A stretch of 64,000 nt of DNA from Pseudomonas sp. Q1-7 (GCF_028010285.1 NZ_CP116304.1:2806501-2870500); one strand, 5' to 3'. Positions 8,507-16,589 are shown, counted from the first letter of the stretch. Program-made: numbers and translations. Notes: generated by a model from the sequence alone, not told the origin.

Positions 8507-9451
8507 TCACCGGCCCGCGTCCTGTCGCGCGAGTTCCAGCACGCGATTGCGGCCTTGCTCGGCGACCAGGTAGCGCCCTGGAGCGGTTTCGACGATGGTC
8601 TGGGGCGAGCGCAGGTGCGACAGCACCACGGTCAGATCGCCGTGGGGCGCGAGCAGCAGGACGCGAGCCATGTGGGTGGCGTCCTCGGTGACCCACAGAC
8701 CTTCGCGGTTGCAGAGCAGGAAACCGGGTTCGCGCAAATTGTCGAGGACCACCGGGTCCTGGCCGTCGGGCCGCCACTCGCGGATGTGGCCGCTGTTCTT
8801 TTCGGTGTAGAACAGCCGGCCGTCGGGACAGGAAGCGACCGCCTCGGCTTCGTCCAGGCCGCTGCGCAGGGTGGTCAGGCTGTCCGTCTCCGGGTCGTAG
8901 CGCAGCAGGCGGCCGTCACCATGGCGATCTTCGATCGCATAGAGGTAGTGGCCGTCGGTGGCCAGGCCCTCGACGCTGTCGGCGCTGAACAACTGCCGGG
9001 TGCCCTGGTCGTTCATCAGGAATACCGGGTGCTCACCCTGTTCCTGGCTGAAGGCAACGCCGCCGCGATAGCGCACCATGCCGTCGGGCTTGGACAGGCC
9101 CGACTCCACTTCGGTGCGCTGCCCACCAGGCAGGGCGTGAAGAATCCGGCCTTTGCCGTCTTGCAGCTCCTGGCTGATGTAGAGGCCTCCCGTACCATCG
9201 GGCAGCAGCGCACTGACCCGCTCGACGGCGTCCATCTGCACGCGGTAGCGCCACCCTTGCGCCGCACTGGCCGGGTAGAGGTGCCGCCAGGCCGGCAGCC
9301 CCGCGCCCACCAGCAGGGCCAGGGCGCAGGTCGCCAGCAGCCAGCGTGTGGCCCGCCGGTCGAGCAATAGCATCAGCCATTGTCCAGTGGGCCGCGATCG
9401 CTTGCGCAAAGGCGAACGGTGACGGGGAAGCGGGGCGATTTCTGCGGACAT
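8507..9451 (-). CDS. Membrane-anchored NHL/SMP-30-like beta-propeller protein
   Basis: A 314-aa protein with a basic N-terminus (residues 1-36), one transmembrane segment (WLLATCALALLVGAGLPAW) and a periplasmic domain of repeating propeller blades. Recognisable blade segments are LPDGTGGLYISQELQD, GLSKPDGMVRYRGG, SVEGLATDGHYLYAIED, GLDEAEAVASCPDGRLFYTE and LWVTEDATHMARVLLL. The pattern resembles SMP-30/gluconolactonase or NHL proteins, but no catalytic set can be assigned. It starts 15 nt after the methyltransferase stop, so the two are probably one operon. It has the same architecture as the SdiA-regulated-type gene at the other end of the island, though the sequences differ. Confidence 0.7.
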   Translation of the reverse strand: MSAEIAPLPRHRSPLRKRSRPTGQWLMLLLDRRATRWLLATCALALLVGAGLPAWRHLYPASAAQGWRYRVQMDAVERVSALLPDGTGGLYISQELQDGKGRILHALPGGQRTEVESGLSKPDGMVRYRGGVAFSQEQGEHPVFLMNDQGTRQLFSADSVEGLATDGHYLYAIEDRHGDGRLLRYDPETDSLTTLRSGLDEAEAVASCPDGRLFYTEKNSGHIREWRPDGQDPVVLDNLREPGFLLCNREGLWVTEDATHMARVLLLAPHGDLTVVLSHLRSPQTIVETAPGRYLVAEQGRNRVLELARQDAGR

Positions 9452-9466
9452 GGAAAGCTCCTTTGC

Positions 9467-10162
9467 TCAGGACGTCTTGCGCAGGACGTAGACCCGCCAC
9501 ATGGCGAAGCCGGGCAGCAGGTCGAGGTGGGAGAGGATGTTGAAACCGACGCTGTTGAACTCGTCTTCTATCTGTTCGCGCGGCACCACGAAACGGCTTG
9601 GCTTGCGCCCCGAGGGGGCGGCTGTCGCCCGGCGGCGATCCACGCGCTTGCGTCGCCAAGCCTGGTAATTGCCGTCCACCCAGAGGGAAATGATCAGGGT
9701 GTCACGGGTGACCCGATGGAACTCCCGCAAGACGTCCAGGCGCTGCTGCGTGGATTCCAGGCGATGCAGGAAGCGCATGCAGAAGATGGCATCCACGGCG
9801 TTCTCGCCAAGGTCGATGGCGAAGCGCGGCGTATGCAATACGCAAATGCGCTCGGCGATTTCCACGCCATGGGTGGAACGCGGCCTGGCCAGCGAGTCCG
9901 CCGGGTCATCCGCGGCCAGCACCAGGCGGTTGGGGTGACGAGTCAGCATCGGCCAGTAGCGGCCATTGCCGCAGGGCAGGTCGAGCACCAGGTTGGGCTC
10001 GCCGGCGATGCGCAGGGCCTGCCGCGCCACGCGGTCCTCGCGCCAGACCGTCAGCCGGGTGGCCAGGGCGGGACCGCCGCCGTTAGACGGGGACTCATTG
10101 CGTTCGCGGTCAGGGGCGCCTGAGCTGTCCAGCGCGAACGGCTTCGGCCTGGGTTGTGGCAT
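9467..10162 (-). CDS. Class I SAM-dependent methyltransferase
   Basis: A 231-aa protein with a Methyltransf_11/25-type core. Motif I is NLVLDLPCGNGRYWPML (near residue 60), an acidic post-I segment is RLVLAADDPADSLA, and the motif IV/V region is VDAIFCMRFLHRL and VTRDTLIISLWVDGN. The substrate is unknown; its place in a lipid A/LPS island suggests an envelope sugar or lipid-linked target, and a methyltransferase is among P. putida ColR targets as I recall. The start at 10162 (MPQPRPKPF) is preferred over 10195 on N-terminal composition; neither has a convincing ribosome site. A strong ColR-like box lies 59 bp upstream, overlapping the kinase stop codon. Confidence 0.8.
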   Translation of the reverse strand: MPQPRPKPFALDSSGAPDRERNESPSNGGGPALATRLTVWREDRVARQALRIAGEPNLVLDLPCGNGRYWPMLTRHPNRLVLAADDPADSLARPRSTHGVEIAERICVLHTPRFAIDLGENAVDAIFCMRFLHRLESTQQRLDVLREFHRVTRDTLIISLWVDGNYQAWRRKRVDRRRATAAPSGRKPSRFVVPREQIEDEFNSVGFNILSHLDLLPGFAMWRVYVLRKTS

Positions 10163-10220
10163 GTGTGCACCGGATCCAGATGGGGAGCGAGTCAATCTAG
10201 AGGGCGGGCTGTAACGGCGA

Positions 10221-10248
10221 GGTCAAAAGCCCGTGAAAAAAATGTCAA
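10221..10248 (-). promoter_or_regulatory. Candidate ColR-type box upstream of methyltransferase
   Basis: Minus-strand sequence TTGACATT, TTTTTCACG, GGCTTTTGACC. It contains TTTTTTTCACG exactly as in the PAP2 and eptA promoters, with a second half-site TTTGAC 11 bp further on. It overlaps the last codon of the sensor kinase gene and ends 59 bp before the methyltransferase ATG. This implies the methyltransferase and propeller have their own promoter although they follow eptA and the kinase. Confidence 0.6.
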
Positions 10249-11519
10249 CGGCCGGGGTAGAGCGTCACGGAGAAGCAGCTTCCCGATTCCGGACTGGATG
10301 CCACCCGCACCTCCCAACCCTGCTGCTGGCAGATTCGCCGGACCAGGGACAGACCCAGGCCGAGGCCCTCCCCGCGGGCCTGCTGGCCACGCACGAAACT
10401 CTGGAAGATGCGTTCCTGTTCGTCCTGCGCAATTCCCGGACCACTGTCTTCCACGCGAAACCCCTGTGCTCCGAGGATCAACCGGACCGTACCTCGCTCG
10501 GTGTAGTGCAGGGCATTGCGCAGCAGGTTCGACAGCACGGTGCGCAGCAGTGGCGCCTCGAAGCGGTCTGCGCTGGCGCCGTCGTCGATGAGGGTGAACG
10601 CCAGGCCCTTGGCCCGGAACTGCGGCGACCACTGGTGGTACTGCTCGGCAGCGAGACTGGCCAGGTCTACGTGTTCGGTGACGCCGCCGTCCTCCTGGCC
10701 GGCCCTCGCCAGACGCAGGAAGGTCTGTACCAGAGCGTGCATATCGGCACTGGCCCGGGCAATCCGTGAGACCTGGGCGTGCTCGCCGGTGGACAGGCGA
10801 GGGGCATTGAGCAGCAGTTCGCAGGAGGAGGCGATAACCATCAGCGGGGTGCGCAGTTCGTGGCTGACGTCGCTGGTGAACAGGCGCTCGCGTTCCAGCG
10901 AGTGGCGGAGCTGTCCCAGGGTCTCGTCGAATGCCGCGGCCAGTCGCCCAATTTCATCGTCCGGGTAGTCGGGGGCCAGGCGAGGCGCCAGCGGCAGCAA
11001 CTGGTCGCGGTGGCGGACCTGTTGCGCCAGGCGTCGTACGGGTGCCATTACCCGGCGCGCCAGCAGACGCCCCAGGCCCCAGGCGCCGAACAGGCTGAGC
11101 AGGAATCCCGCCAGGACCACAGCGAACAGCGCCCGCTCGCGGGCTTCGAACTCGTGCTGCTCTTCCACCAGCACGTCTTCATGGCTGCCATGCTTGCGCT
11201 TGAAGACGTAATACGCCTCGTCGCCGTCGAGCACTTCCGAGAAACCTTCCGGCAACCCGGTGAAGCGGGGCGGCAAGGCCGCCTGGCCGGCGTGGGAACT
11301 GAAGAAGCGGGTGGCGGCGTCAATGCGTGCCGCTGCATCGAGCGCGAGTTCTTCGTGGATGGCGAAGTCCAGTTCCCGCCCCAATTCTTCTGACACCAGA
11401 TGCTCTTCGATGAAGTGCACGATGGCGACTATGCCCAGGGAGAAGGTGCCGCTGACGATCAGGGTCATCAGCACGAAGGCGAAGATGATCCGCCGCTCCA
11501 GCGGCTGCTTGGCTCCCAT
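10245..11519 (-). CDS. Sensor histidine kinase, ColS/CprS-like
   Basis: A 424-aa membrane histidine kinase. There are two transmembrane segments (about residues 10-33 and 148-170) flanking a periplasmic domain of about 115 residues, a HAMP linker (RRVMAPVRRLAQQV), the phosphoacceptor FTSDVSHELRTPLMVIAS, and HATPase boxes N (LSNLLRNALHYT), G1 (VEDSGPGI) and G2 (GEGLGLGLSLV). The periplasmic domain contains several His and Glu residues, including VEEQHEFE, which holds an ExxE; ColS uses an ExxE for metal sensing. It begins 9 nt after eptA on the same strand, so it is co-transcribed. No response regulator gene adjoins it anywhere in the window, unusual for this type. Confidence 0.88.
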   Translation of the reverse strand: MGAKQPLERRIIFAFVLMTLIVSGTFSLGIVAIVHFIEEHLVSEELGRELDFAIHEELALDAAARIDAATRFFSSHAGQAALPPRFTGLPEGFSEVLDGDEAYYVFKRKHGSHEDVLVEEQHEFEARERALFAVVLAGFLLSLFGAWGLGRLLARRVMAPVRRLAQQVRHRDQLLPLAPRLAPDYPDDEIGRLAAAFDETLGQLRHSLERERLFTSDVSHELRTPLMVIASSCELLLNAPRLSTGEHAQVSRIARASADMHALVQTFLRLARAGQEDGGVTEHVDLASLAAEQYHQWSPQFRAKGLAFTLIDDGASADRFEAPLLRTVLSNLLRNALHYTERGTVRLILGAQGFRVEDSGPGIAQDEQERIFQSFVRGQQARGEGLGLGLSLVRRICQQQGWEVRVASSPESGSCFSVTLYPGR

Positions 11520-11528
11520 GGCGCCGAC

Positions 11529-13172
11529 CTAGCGCCCGGCCAGGTCGGTCGTCCCGGTGCGGCAGGAGGCGAACAGGTCCAGGCCGCCCCGGTACTCCTC
11601 GGTGCGCACCTGCAGCAGGCCCAGCACCGAATGGAACAGGTTGTCCTGGCTCAGCGGCTTGTCGCGCTCCGCGGCCAGGCAGGCGGTATCCAGGGCGAAG
11701 TCCTGCCGGTAGCCGTCGGAGAACCAGGTGAGCAGCGGCACGTGCTTCTGCTGGTCGGGTGCCAGCAGGTAGGGCGTGCCGTGGAGGAACAGGTTGTATT
11801 CGCCGAGGGACTCGCCGTGGTCGCTGATGTAGAGCATGGCGGTGTCGACCTTGTCCTGGTTCTGGCGCAGCAGGTCGATCAGGCTCGACAGCAGGTAGTC
11901 GGTGTAGACCAGGGTGTTGTCGTAGGCATTGATGATGCTCTGGCGGCTGCAGTCGTTCAGGGCGTTGCTGTTGCACACCGGGGTGAATGTCTCGAAGCGC
12001 GCGGGATAGCGCTTGGCATAGTCCGGCCCGTGGCTGCCCATCTGGTGCAGGACCAGCACGGAGTCGTCCTTGAGGTTGTCTATGTAGGCCTGCAGGTCCT
12101 TCAAGAGGATTTCGTCGTGGCATTCGCCGTCGCGGCAGAGGTCCGGGTCCTTGGCGTGGCTGACGTTCTCCTGGGCAACCCGGTCGCAGGTGCCCTTGCA
12201 GCCGGACTGGTTGTCACGCCAGTCCACCTTCAGGCCAGCGTGCTTGAGCACGTCCAGCAACCCCTCCTGGCTGCGTGCCTGGGCGGCGTCGTAGTCGGCA
12301 CGGCCCATGTTGGAGAACATGCAGGGCACCGAGACGGCGGTTTCCGTGCCGCAGGAACGCACGTTGCGGAAGGCGGTCACGCCCGGTTCGTTCCTGAGTC
12401 GTGGCGTCGTGTCGCGGTCGTAGCCGAGGATGCCGAAGTTCTCGGCCCGCGCGCTCTCGCCGATCACCAGCACGGTCAGCGATTTGCGTTGGTGGGTGTC
12501 CCACGCCGCCGATTTGCGAGCGTCGGTGCCGATCTGGCGCAACGGCTCGCTGGCCACCGCCCATTGCTCGCGCAGGTAGCCGTAGGAAGCGTTCAGGTAG
12601 TTGCTGGGTACCACCAGCAGGCGCAGTTCGTGGTGGTTGCGCAGCAGCGAGGCCAGGCCCTGGTAGTTGGCCAGCGCGACGGCGCCGAGTACCGCCACCG
12701 AACCCAGCGCCAGGACCAGCTTGCCGGCCAGCTCGCGGCCCAGCGACTGGTGACGGACCGGCAGCCGCCACAGCAGCCAGCTGGGCAGCACGCCGAGCAG
12801 CAGGACGAACAGCAGGAGTTTGAACGAGAGCAGGTCGCGTACCTCGTTGACGTCGGTCTCCGCGACATTGCGCAGCATGTTGGCGTCGACCATCACGCCG
12901 TACTGGCTCATGAAATAGGCGACGCCGGAACTGACGAGGAACAGAACGATGAGGAGCGGCTTGAAGATCCGGCGGAACGACAGCAGCGCCAGCACGAAGG
13001 TGAAAATGGCCAACACCATGACGCCGAACGCAATGCGCATGCCGAGGCCGTCGGCATCGGCGGGGACAATGGCGAAGAGATGCCGCCAGAGCGGCAGGTT
13101 GTAGATCGAGAGAAGCAGGAGGCTGGCCAGGAAGGCCAGGGCTTCGGGGCGTACCGAAAGGCGTTTGAACAT
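11529..13172 (-). CDS. eptA: Lipid A phosphoethanolamine transferase (EptA/MCR family)
   Basis: A 547-aa inner-membrane enzyme moving phosphoethanolamine from phosphatidylethanolamine to lipid A phosphate, which lowers surface charge and polymyxin binding. Five N-terminal transmembrane segments (to about residue 170) precede a periplasmic sulfatase-fold domain. Metal and catalytic motifs are present: VIGESARAENFGILGY (metal-binding Glu), the nucleophile Thr in CGTETAVSVPCMFS, HQMGSHGP, and ISDHGESLGE. Paired cysteines expected to form disulfides (CKGTC, CRDGEC, CNSNALNDC) are all there. Length is standard. It heads an eptA-kinase operon and has a ColR-like box 61 bp upstream. It is a chromosomal, context-consistent copy, not an mcr cassette. 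Confidence 0.95.
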   Translation of the reverse strand: MFKRLSVRPEALAFLASLLLLSIYNLPLWRHLFAIVPADADGLGMRIAFGVMVLAIFTFVLALLSFRRIFKPLLIVLFLVSSGVAYFMSQYGVMVDANMLRNVAETDVNEVRDLLSFKLLLFVLLLGVLPSWLLWRLPVRHQSLGRELAGKLVLALGSVAVLGAVALANYQGLASLLRNHHELRLLVVPSNYLNASYGYLREQWAVASEPLRQIGTDARKSAAWDTHQRKSLTVLVIGESARAENFGILGYDRDTTPRLRNEPGVTAFRNVRSCGTETAVSVPCMFSNMGRADYDAAQARSQEGLLDVLKHAGLKVDWRDNQSGCKGTCDRVAQENVSHAKDPDLCRDGECHDEILLKDLQAYIDNLKDDSVLVLHQMGSHGPDYAKRYPARFETFTPVCNSNALNDCSRQSIINAYDNTLVYTDYLLSSLIDLLRQNQDKVDTAMLYISDHGESLGEYNLFLHGTPYLLAPDQQKHVPLLTWFSDGYRQDFALDTACLAAERDKPLSQDNLFHSVLGLLQVRTEEYRGGLDLFASCRTGTTDLAGR

Positions 13173-13232
13173 GATCCGCTCGCTGTGACGATGTATCCCT
13201 CATGGATAGGGCGCGGAGCTTAGGGGCGGCGG

Positions 13233-13260
13233 AATCAAGGATTCGTGAAAAAAACCTGCA
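13233..13260 (-). promoter_or_regulatory. Candidate ColR-type box upstream of eptA
   Basis: Minus-strand TGCAGGTT, TTTTTCACG, AATCCTTGATT. It shares GTTTTTTTCACGARTCCTT with the PAP2 promoter, allowing one mismatch. A further CTTTCACAAACCC lies about 20 bp upstream, possibly a second half-site. The box ends 61 bp before the eptA start codon. Confidence 0.6.
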
Positions 13261-13364
13261 GAAAATGTCGGGTTTGTGAAAGCGATGTCGAGGCGCCCGA
13301 CCCGCCGGCGGTGCCTTTTGGATCCAGTCGTGGTCAGAGCAAGGGGGCCCGTCGCGGAGGACAC

Positions 13365-13952
13365 ATGACCCGCATCGCCACCTGTCTCGCGCTACTCGCC
13401 GGCTGCGGTGCGGCGATGGCGGCCTGTCCGCCGGGGCAGTACGAAGTCTGCGTGACGGACTGCATCTGCCTGCCCGAGGCCCGCGAGGTGATCGGACCCT
13501 TGCACGGCGAGGCGACCCGGGTGGCGGCCGCCGCCCTGCAGCACTGGCTGGTGCAGGCGCACGCCGACGCCAGGGCCGGGGGCGTGGAGAGGATACCCGC
13601 GGCGATCCGCGCCCGGCTGGCGCCTTACTTCGATGCGGCGTTGCTGGATGGGGTGCGCTATCGGGTCGGCGACCGCAGCGAGATCGGCACGGCCGGCGCG
13701 ATGCTGAACAACCCGGACATCAAGGCGGTGACCCTTATCGACATCATCCTCTTCCGCGATGCCCAGGCCGCGTCCGCGGATGCGGTGCTCTGGGCCCACG
13801 AGCTGGTCCATGCCCAGCAGTTCCGGGAGTGGGGTGTCGCCGCGTTCGCCCGGCGCTATACGGCGGATGCCGACAGCGTCGAACGGCCGGCCTACGCGAT
13901 GCAGTTCAAGGTGGCGAAGGCGTTGCGGGAGAAGAACGTCCATCGTGAATGA
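13365..13952 (+). CDS. Secreted DUF4157-like protein with HExxH motif
   Basis: A 195-aa exported protein. ATG 13365 follows GGAGG (13356-13360). The leader is hydrophobic; LLAGC at residues 10-14 could be a lipobox, or the leader may be cut after AMA at about 19, so lipoprotein versus soluble is undecided. Six cysteines cluster early in the mature part (ACPPGQYEVCVTDCICLP). The C-terminal half matches DUF4157-type domains: IDIILFRDA, then AVLWAHELVHAQQFREWGV, where HELVH is an HExxH zinc-protease-like motif, followed by FARRYTADADSVERPAY. Whether it is an active peptidase is unknown. Divergent from eptA, with 192 bp between. Confidence 0.75.
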   Translation: MTRIATCLALLAGCGAAMAACPPGQYEVCVTDCICLPEAREVIGPLHGEATRVAAAALQHWLVQAHADARAGGVERIPAAIRARLAPYFDAALLDGVRYRVGDRSEIGTAGAMLNNPDIKAVTLIDIILFRDAQAASADAVLWAHELVHAQQFREWGVAAFARRYTADADSVERPAYAMQFKVAKALREKNVHRE

Positions 13953-13995
13953 ATTCGCTCACACCGGGCTTCGGGTGGAAGCGAATTCATTGCGG
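13946..13995. repeat. REP palindrome
   Basis: An inverted repeat built on GAATGAATTCGCT and AGCGAATTCATT with a GGTGG/CACACC inner pair. It overlaps the last codons of the DUF4157-like gene and ends before the GST gene, which is convergent. The core GCGAATTCATTCGCG recurs at five other places in the window. Confidence 0.75.
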
Positions 13996-14005
13996 GGGCG
14001 GTGGC

Positions 14006-14710
14006 TCAATCCCGCTTGGGAATCGCCAGCCCGCGTTGTACCGCCGGGCGTGCGAGGAAGGCGTCGAGCACGCGCTGGACATTGGCGAATCGCTCGAACC
14101 GCACCAGTTCGCCAGCCTCGTAGAATCCGATCAGGTTGCGCACCCAGGGGAAGGTGGCGATATCGGCGATGCTGTACTGCTCACCCATGATCCAGTCGCG
14201 GTCTTGCAGGCGCTGGTCGAGCACCGCCAGCAGGCGGGCCGATTCCTGCACATAGCGGTCGAGGGGGCGCTTGTCCTCGTAATCCTTGCCGGCGAATCTG
14301 TTGAAAAATCCGAGCTGGCCGAACATCGGCCCGATCCCGCCCATCTGGAACATCAGCCACTGGAGGCACTCGTAGCGGCCGGCGGCGTCCTGCGGGATCA
14401 ACTGGCCGGTCTTGTCGGCGAGGTAAATGAGGATGGCGCCGGATTCGAACAACGGCAGCGGGCGGCCATCCGGGCCGTTGGGGTCGATGATCGCCGGGAT
14501 CTTGTTGTTCGGGTTGAGGGAGAGGAGCTCCGGGGACATCTGGTCGTTGCGCTCGAAACTCACCAGATGCGGCTCGTAGGGCAGGCCGGTCTCCTCCAGC
14601 ATGATGGAGACCTTCACGCCGTTGGGCGTCGGCAGGGAGTAGAGCTGCAGCACGTCCGGGCGGGTGGCGGGCCATTTGCGGTGGATGGGGAAAGCCGACA
14701 GATCGGACAT
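14006..14710 (-). CDS. Glutathione S-transferase, YghU/YfcG (nu-class) type
   Basis: A 234-aa cytosolic thioredoxin-fold GST acting as glutathione-dependent disulfide reductase or peroxidase. The N-terminal domain reads LQLYSLPTPNGVKVSIMLEE with the TPNG motif diagnostic of the YfcG/YghU/Ure2-like group. LNPNNKIPAIID and LFESGAILIYLADK supply the glutathione site (cis-Pro and ES). The C-terminal helical domain includes MGGIGPMFGQLGFF and YSIADIATFPWV. Length is normal. It is followed after 72 bp by nothing in its direction, as the REP and the opposite gene end here. A second, different GST lies just upstream in the same direction. Confidence 0.9.
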   Translation of the reverse strand: MSDLSAFPIHRKWPATRPDVLQLYSLPTPNGVKVSIMLEETGLPYEPHLVSFERNDQMSPELLSLNPNNKIPAIIDPNGPDGRPLPLFESGAILIYLADKTGQLIPQDAAGRYECLQWLMFQMGGIGPMFGQLGFFNRFAGKDYEDKRPLDRYVQESARLLAVLDQRLQDRDWIMGEQYSIADIATFPWVRNLIGFYEAGELVRFERFANVQRVLDAFLARPAVQRGLAIPKRD

Positions 14711-14782
14711 GGGGACTCCCTGTGGGATGGCTGATGGGGATGAGCAACCTTACCGGTCGACGGGCGTACCTGAAAGGGCGGG

Positions 14783-15442
14783 TCAATCGCGATCCGGGGC
14801 GCCGAGGGGGAACAGCGACCGATAGGGGCGCGCTTCCTCCACCGCGCGGGCGAACGAGGGGCGGGCCAGCAGGCGCTGGCGGTAACCGAGCAGGTTGGCG
14901 AAGTCCGTGGCGATGGGGTGCACCCAATCGGCATAGAAGAGCGCCGGCGCCGCCGCGCAGTCGGCCAGGCTGAAGGCTTCGCCGGCGGCCCAGGTGCGGC
15001 CGGCGAGCGTGGCGTCCAGCCAGGCGTAACTGCGCTGCAGCAGCTTCCGGGCTTCTTCCACGCCGAACGCGTCGCGCTGCTCCGCTGGGCGCAACGCGTC
15101 GAACACCGGCTTCTGCATGGGCGTCATCACATAGCAGTCGAAGAAACGATCCAGCATCCGCACCTCCAGGGCCGCGTCCGCCGCCTCGGGGATCAAACGC
15201 ACTGGTCCGGCGTGGTGCTGCTGCAGGTATTCGATGATGACGCTCGACTCCCGCACCACCCGCTCGCCGTCCAGCAGCAGTGGGAAACGCTGCAGCGGCC
15301 ACAGGCGCTGGAACTGCTCGAAGGTCGCCGGATCGTCCGGCGATAACAGGCGCAGGTGGAACGGCGTGGCGTTCTCGTAGAGCGCGATCAGGACCTTCTG
15401 GCAGTAGGAGGAGAAGGGGTGGGCGAACAGGTGCAGGGACAT
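14783..15442 (-). CDS. Glutathione S-transferase family protein
   Basis: A 219-aa GST. The N-terminal thioredoxin-like domain begins LHLFAHPFSSYCQKVLIALY with a CQK-type segment (SSYCQ), so the active residue may be Ser or Cys. LWPLQRFPLLLDGERVVRESSVIIEYLQQH gives the glutathione-binding Pro and ES motif. The C-terminal helical domain carries the N-capping box AFSLADCAAAPALFYADW. It clearly differs from the neighbouring nu-class GST, so the pair is not a recent duplication. Substrate unknown. Confidence 0.88.
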   Translation of the reverse strand: MSLHLFAHPFSSYCQKVLIALYENATPFHLRLLSPDDPATFEQFQRLWPLQRFPLLLDGERVVRESSVIIEYLQQHHAGPVRLIPEAADAALEVRMLDRFFDCYVMTPMQKPVFDALRPAEQRDAFGVEEARKLLQRSYAWLDATLAGRTWAAGEAFSLADCAAAPALFYADWVHPIATDFANLLGYRQRLLARPSFARAVEEARPYRSLFPLGAPDRD

Positions 15443-15566
15443 GGGCGGCTCCTGGAGCGTTGGGACGCGCGGACTGGTCGACTGCCAGACGCGGAAATCG
15501 ACAGCCTGGTGACAGCATGGACCGATATCCCGCCGCTGCCCGGTGAGACGATTGCCGGGAAGAGGA

Positions 15567-15908
15567 TCAGTCGTCGCGGGTCAGGACTTCCAGCAGTTCG
15601 ATCTCGAACACCAGGTTGGAATTCGGCCGGATATGGGCGCCGACCTGGCGTTCGCCATAGGCCAGGTGCGCCGGCACGAACAGCTTGCGCTTGCCGCCGA
15701 CCTTCATGCCCATCAGGCCGATGTCCCAGCCCTTGATCACCCGACCGGTGCCGATCACGCACTGGAAGGGCTTGCCACGGCTGTAGGAGGAGTCGAACTC
15801 GGTGCCGTCTTCCAGGGTGCCGCGGTACTGGGTGGTGATCAGGGCGCCCTTGACCACTTCCTTGCCGTCGCCCGGTTGGATATCGGTTATCTGCAGTTCG
15901 TCGCTCAT
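15567..15908 (-). CDS. FKBP-type peptidyl-prolyl cis-trans isomerase
   Basis: A 113-aa single-domain FKBP without signal peptide, catalysing proline isomerisation. The full domain is visible: GDGKEVVKGALITTQYRGTL, DGTEFDSSYSRGKPFQCVIG, GRVIKGWDIGLMGMKVGGKR, LAYGERQVGAHIRPNSNLVFEIELLEV. The active-site Tyr, Asp, Phe, Trp and final aromatic positions are in place. The open frame extends upstream to 16097, but ATG 15908 has AAGGAG 7 nt upstream and gives the standard length, so it is chosen. Confidence 0.93.
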   Translation of the reverse strand: MSDELQITDIQPGDGKEVVKGALITTQYRGTLEDGTEFDSSYSRGKPFQCVIGTGRVIKGWDIGLMGMKVGGKRKLFVPAHLAYGERQVGAHIRPNSNLVFEIELLEVLTRDD

Positions 15909-16174
15909 GGGTGTGCTCCTTGGTTCTGTGGCCGGGTTCGGCCGTTCGCGGGCAGCCTTTTCGCAGGAATCGTGGATGCTGGCAAGCCGGATGTCAGTCA
16001 ATTGCCACTCGTGCACTTTGCATGACGCCAGGGTGGGAGGTCGTGCAAGTCGCCCGCCGGGGCATGCTTGGCGGCGTTGCAGGTGCCTGATTTGCAAGGC
16101 ATTCGCCCCGGACGCGAAGCGGGCACGGGGGCTGCTAGGAACAAGGAACCCTCGACCCTGAAGGAGAGTCCCGG

Positions 16175-16537
16175 ATGAAGCTGCCTTTCACTGCCTTCCA
16201 TGACGCTTTCCCGCAGCACCAGGTGTGCGTCAAGCCGCGCCCGGACGGCACCTTGTTGCTGACACTGGTCGACCAGGCCGGCGAAACCCTGTGCAAGGTC
16301 GTCGACCGCGAGGCGCTTTACAGCGACGAGCGGGTGCGTCAGGCCATCCATGAATTGCGGCGGGATATGAAGCTGGAGGCGGGGGAGGTGCACTGGCACG
16401 CCAGCGGTATCGATTGGGTTTCCCGCGAACTGCCCACCTACCTGGGCGGCCCTGTCCATATGACGGCGTCCAAGACGCTGGTGGCGCGGCGCAAGCAGGC
16501 ACTCAGGCAGCAACGGCGCCGCGCCCCACACGCCTGA
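16175..16537 (+). CDS. Small cytoplasmic protein, probably DUF3509 family
   Basis: A 120-aa protein with no signal peptide. ATG 16175 follows AAGGAG (16161-16166) by 8 nt. The pattern FPQHQVCVKPRPDGTLLLTL, then a central IHELRRDMKLEAGEV helix, resembles the Pseudomonas DUF3509 proteins, which have no known role. The last 25 residues are very basic (RRKQALRQQRRR). Stands alone; a hairpin just downstream may end its transcript. Confidence 0.7.
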   Translation: MKLPFTAFHDAFPQHQVCVKPRPDGTLLLTLVDQAGETLCKVVDREALYSDERVRQAIHELRRDMKLEAGEVHWHASGIDWVSRELPTYLGGPVHMTASKTLVARRKQALRQQRRRAPHA

Positions 16538-16558
16538 CACAGCCGATTCGCCGGGAAA

Positions 16559-16582
16559 GGGATGGGGCGATGGCCCCATCCC
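16559..16582. terminator. GC-rich hairpin between convergent genes
   Basis: GGGATGGGGC and GCCCCATCCC form a perfect 10-bp stem with a GATG loop. No long T tract follows on the plus strand; the minus strand continues TTTCCC. It lies between the ends of the DUF3509-like gene and the 63-aa gene and probably serves both. Confidence 0.6.
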
Positions 16583-16589
16583 TCGGGGC

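Noticed and set aside
11529-13172. Treating eptA as a mobile mcr gene
   Set aside because: No insertion sequence or composition change flanks it, it is in an operon with a kinase, and it shares a regulatory box with neighbours.
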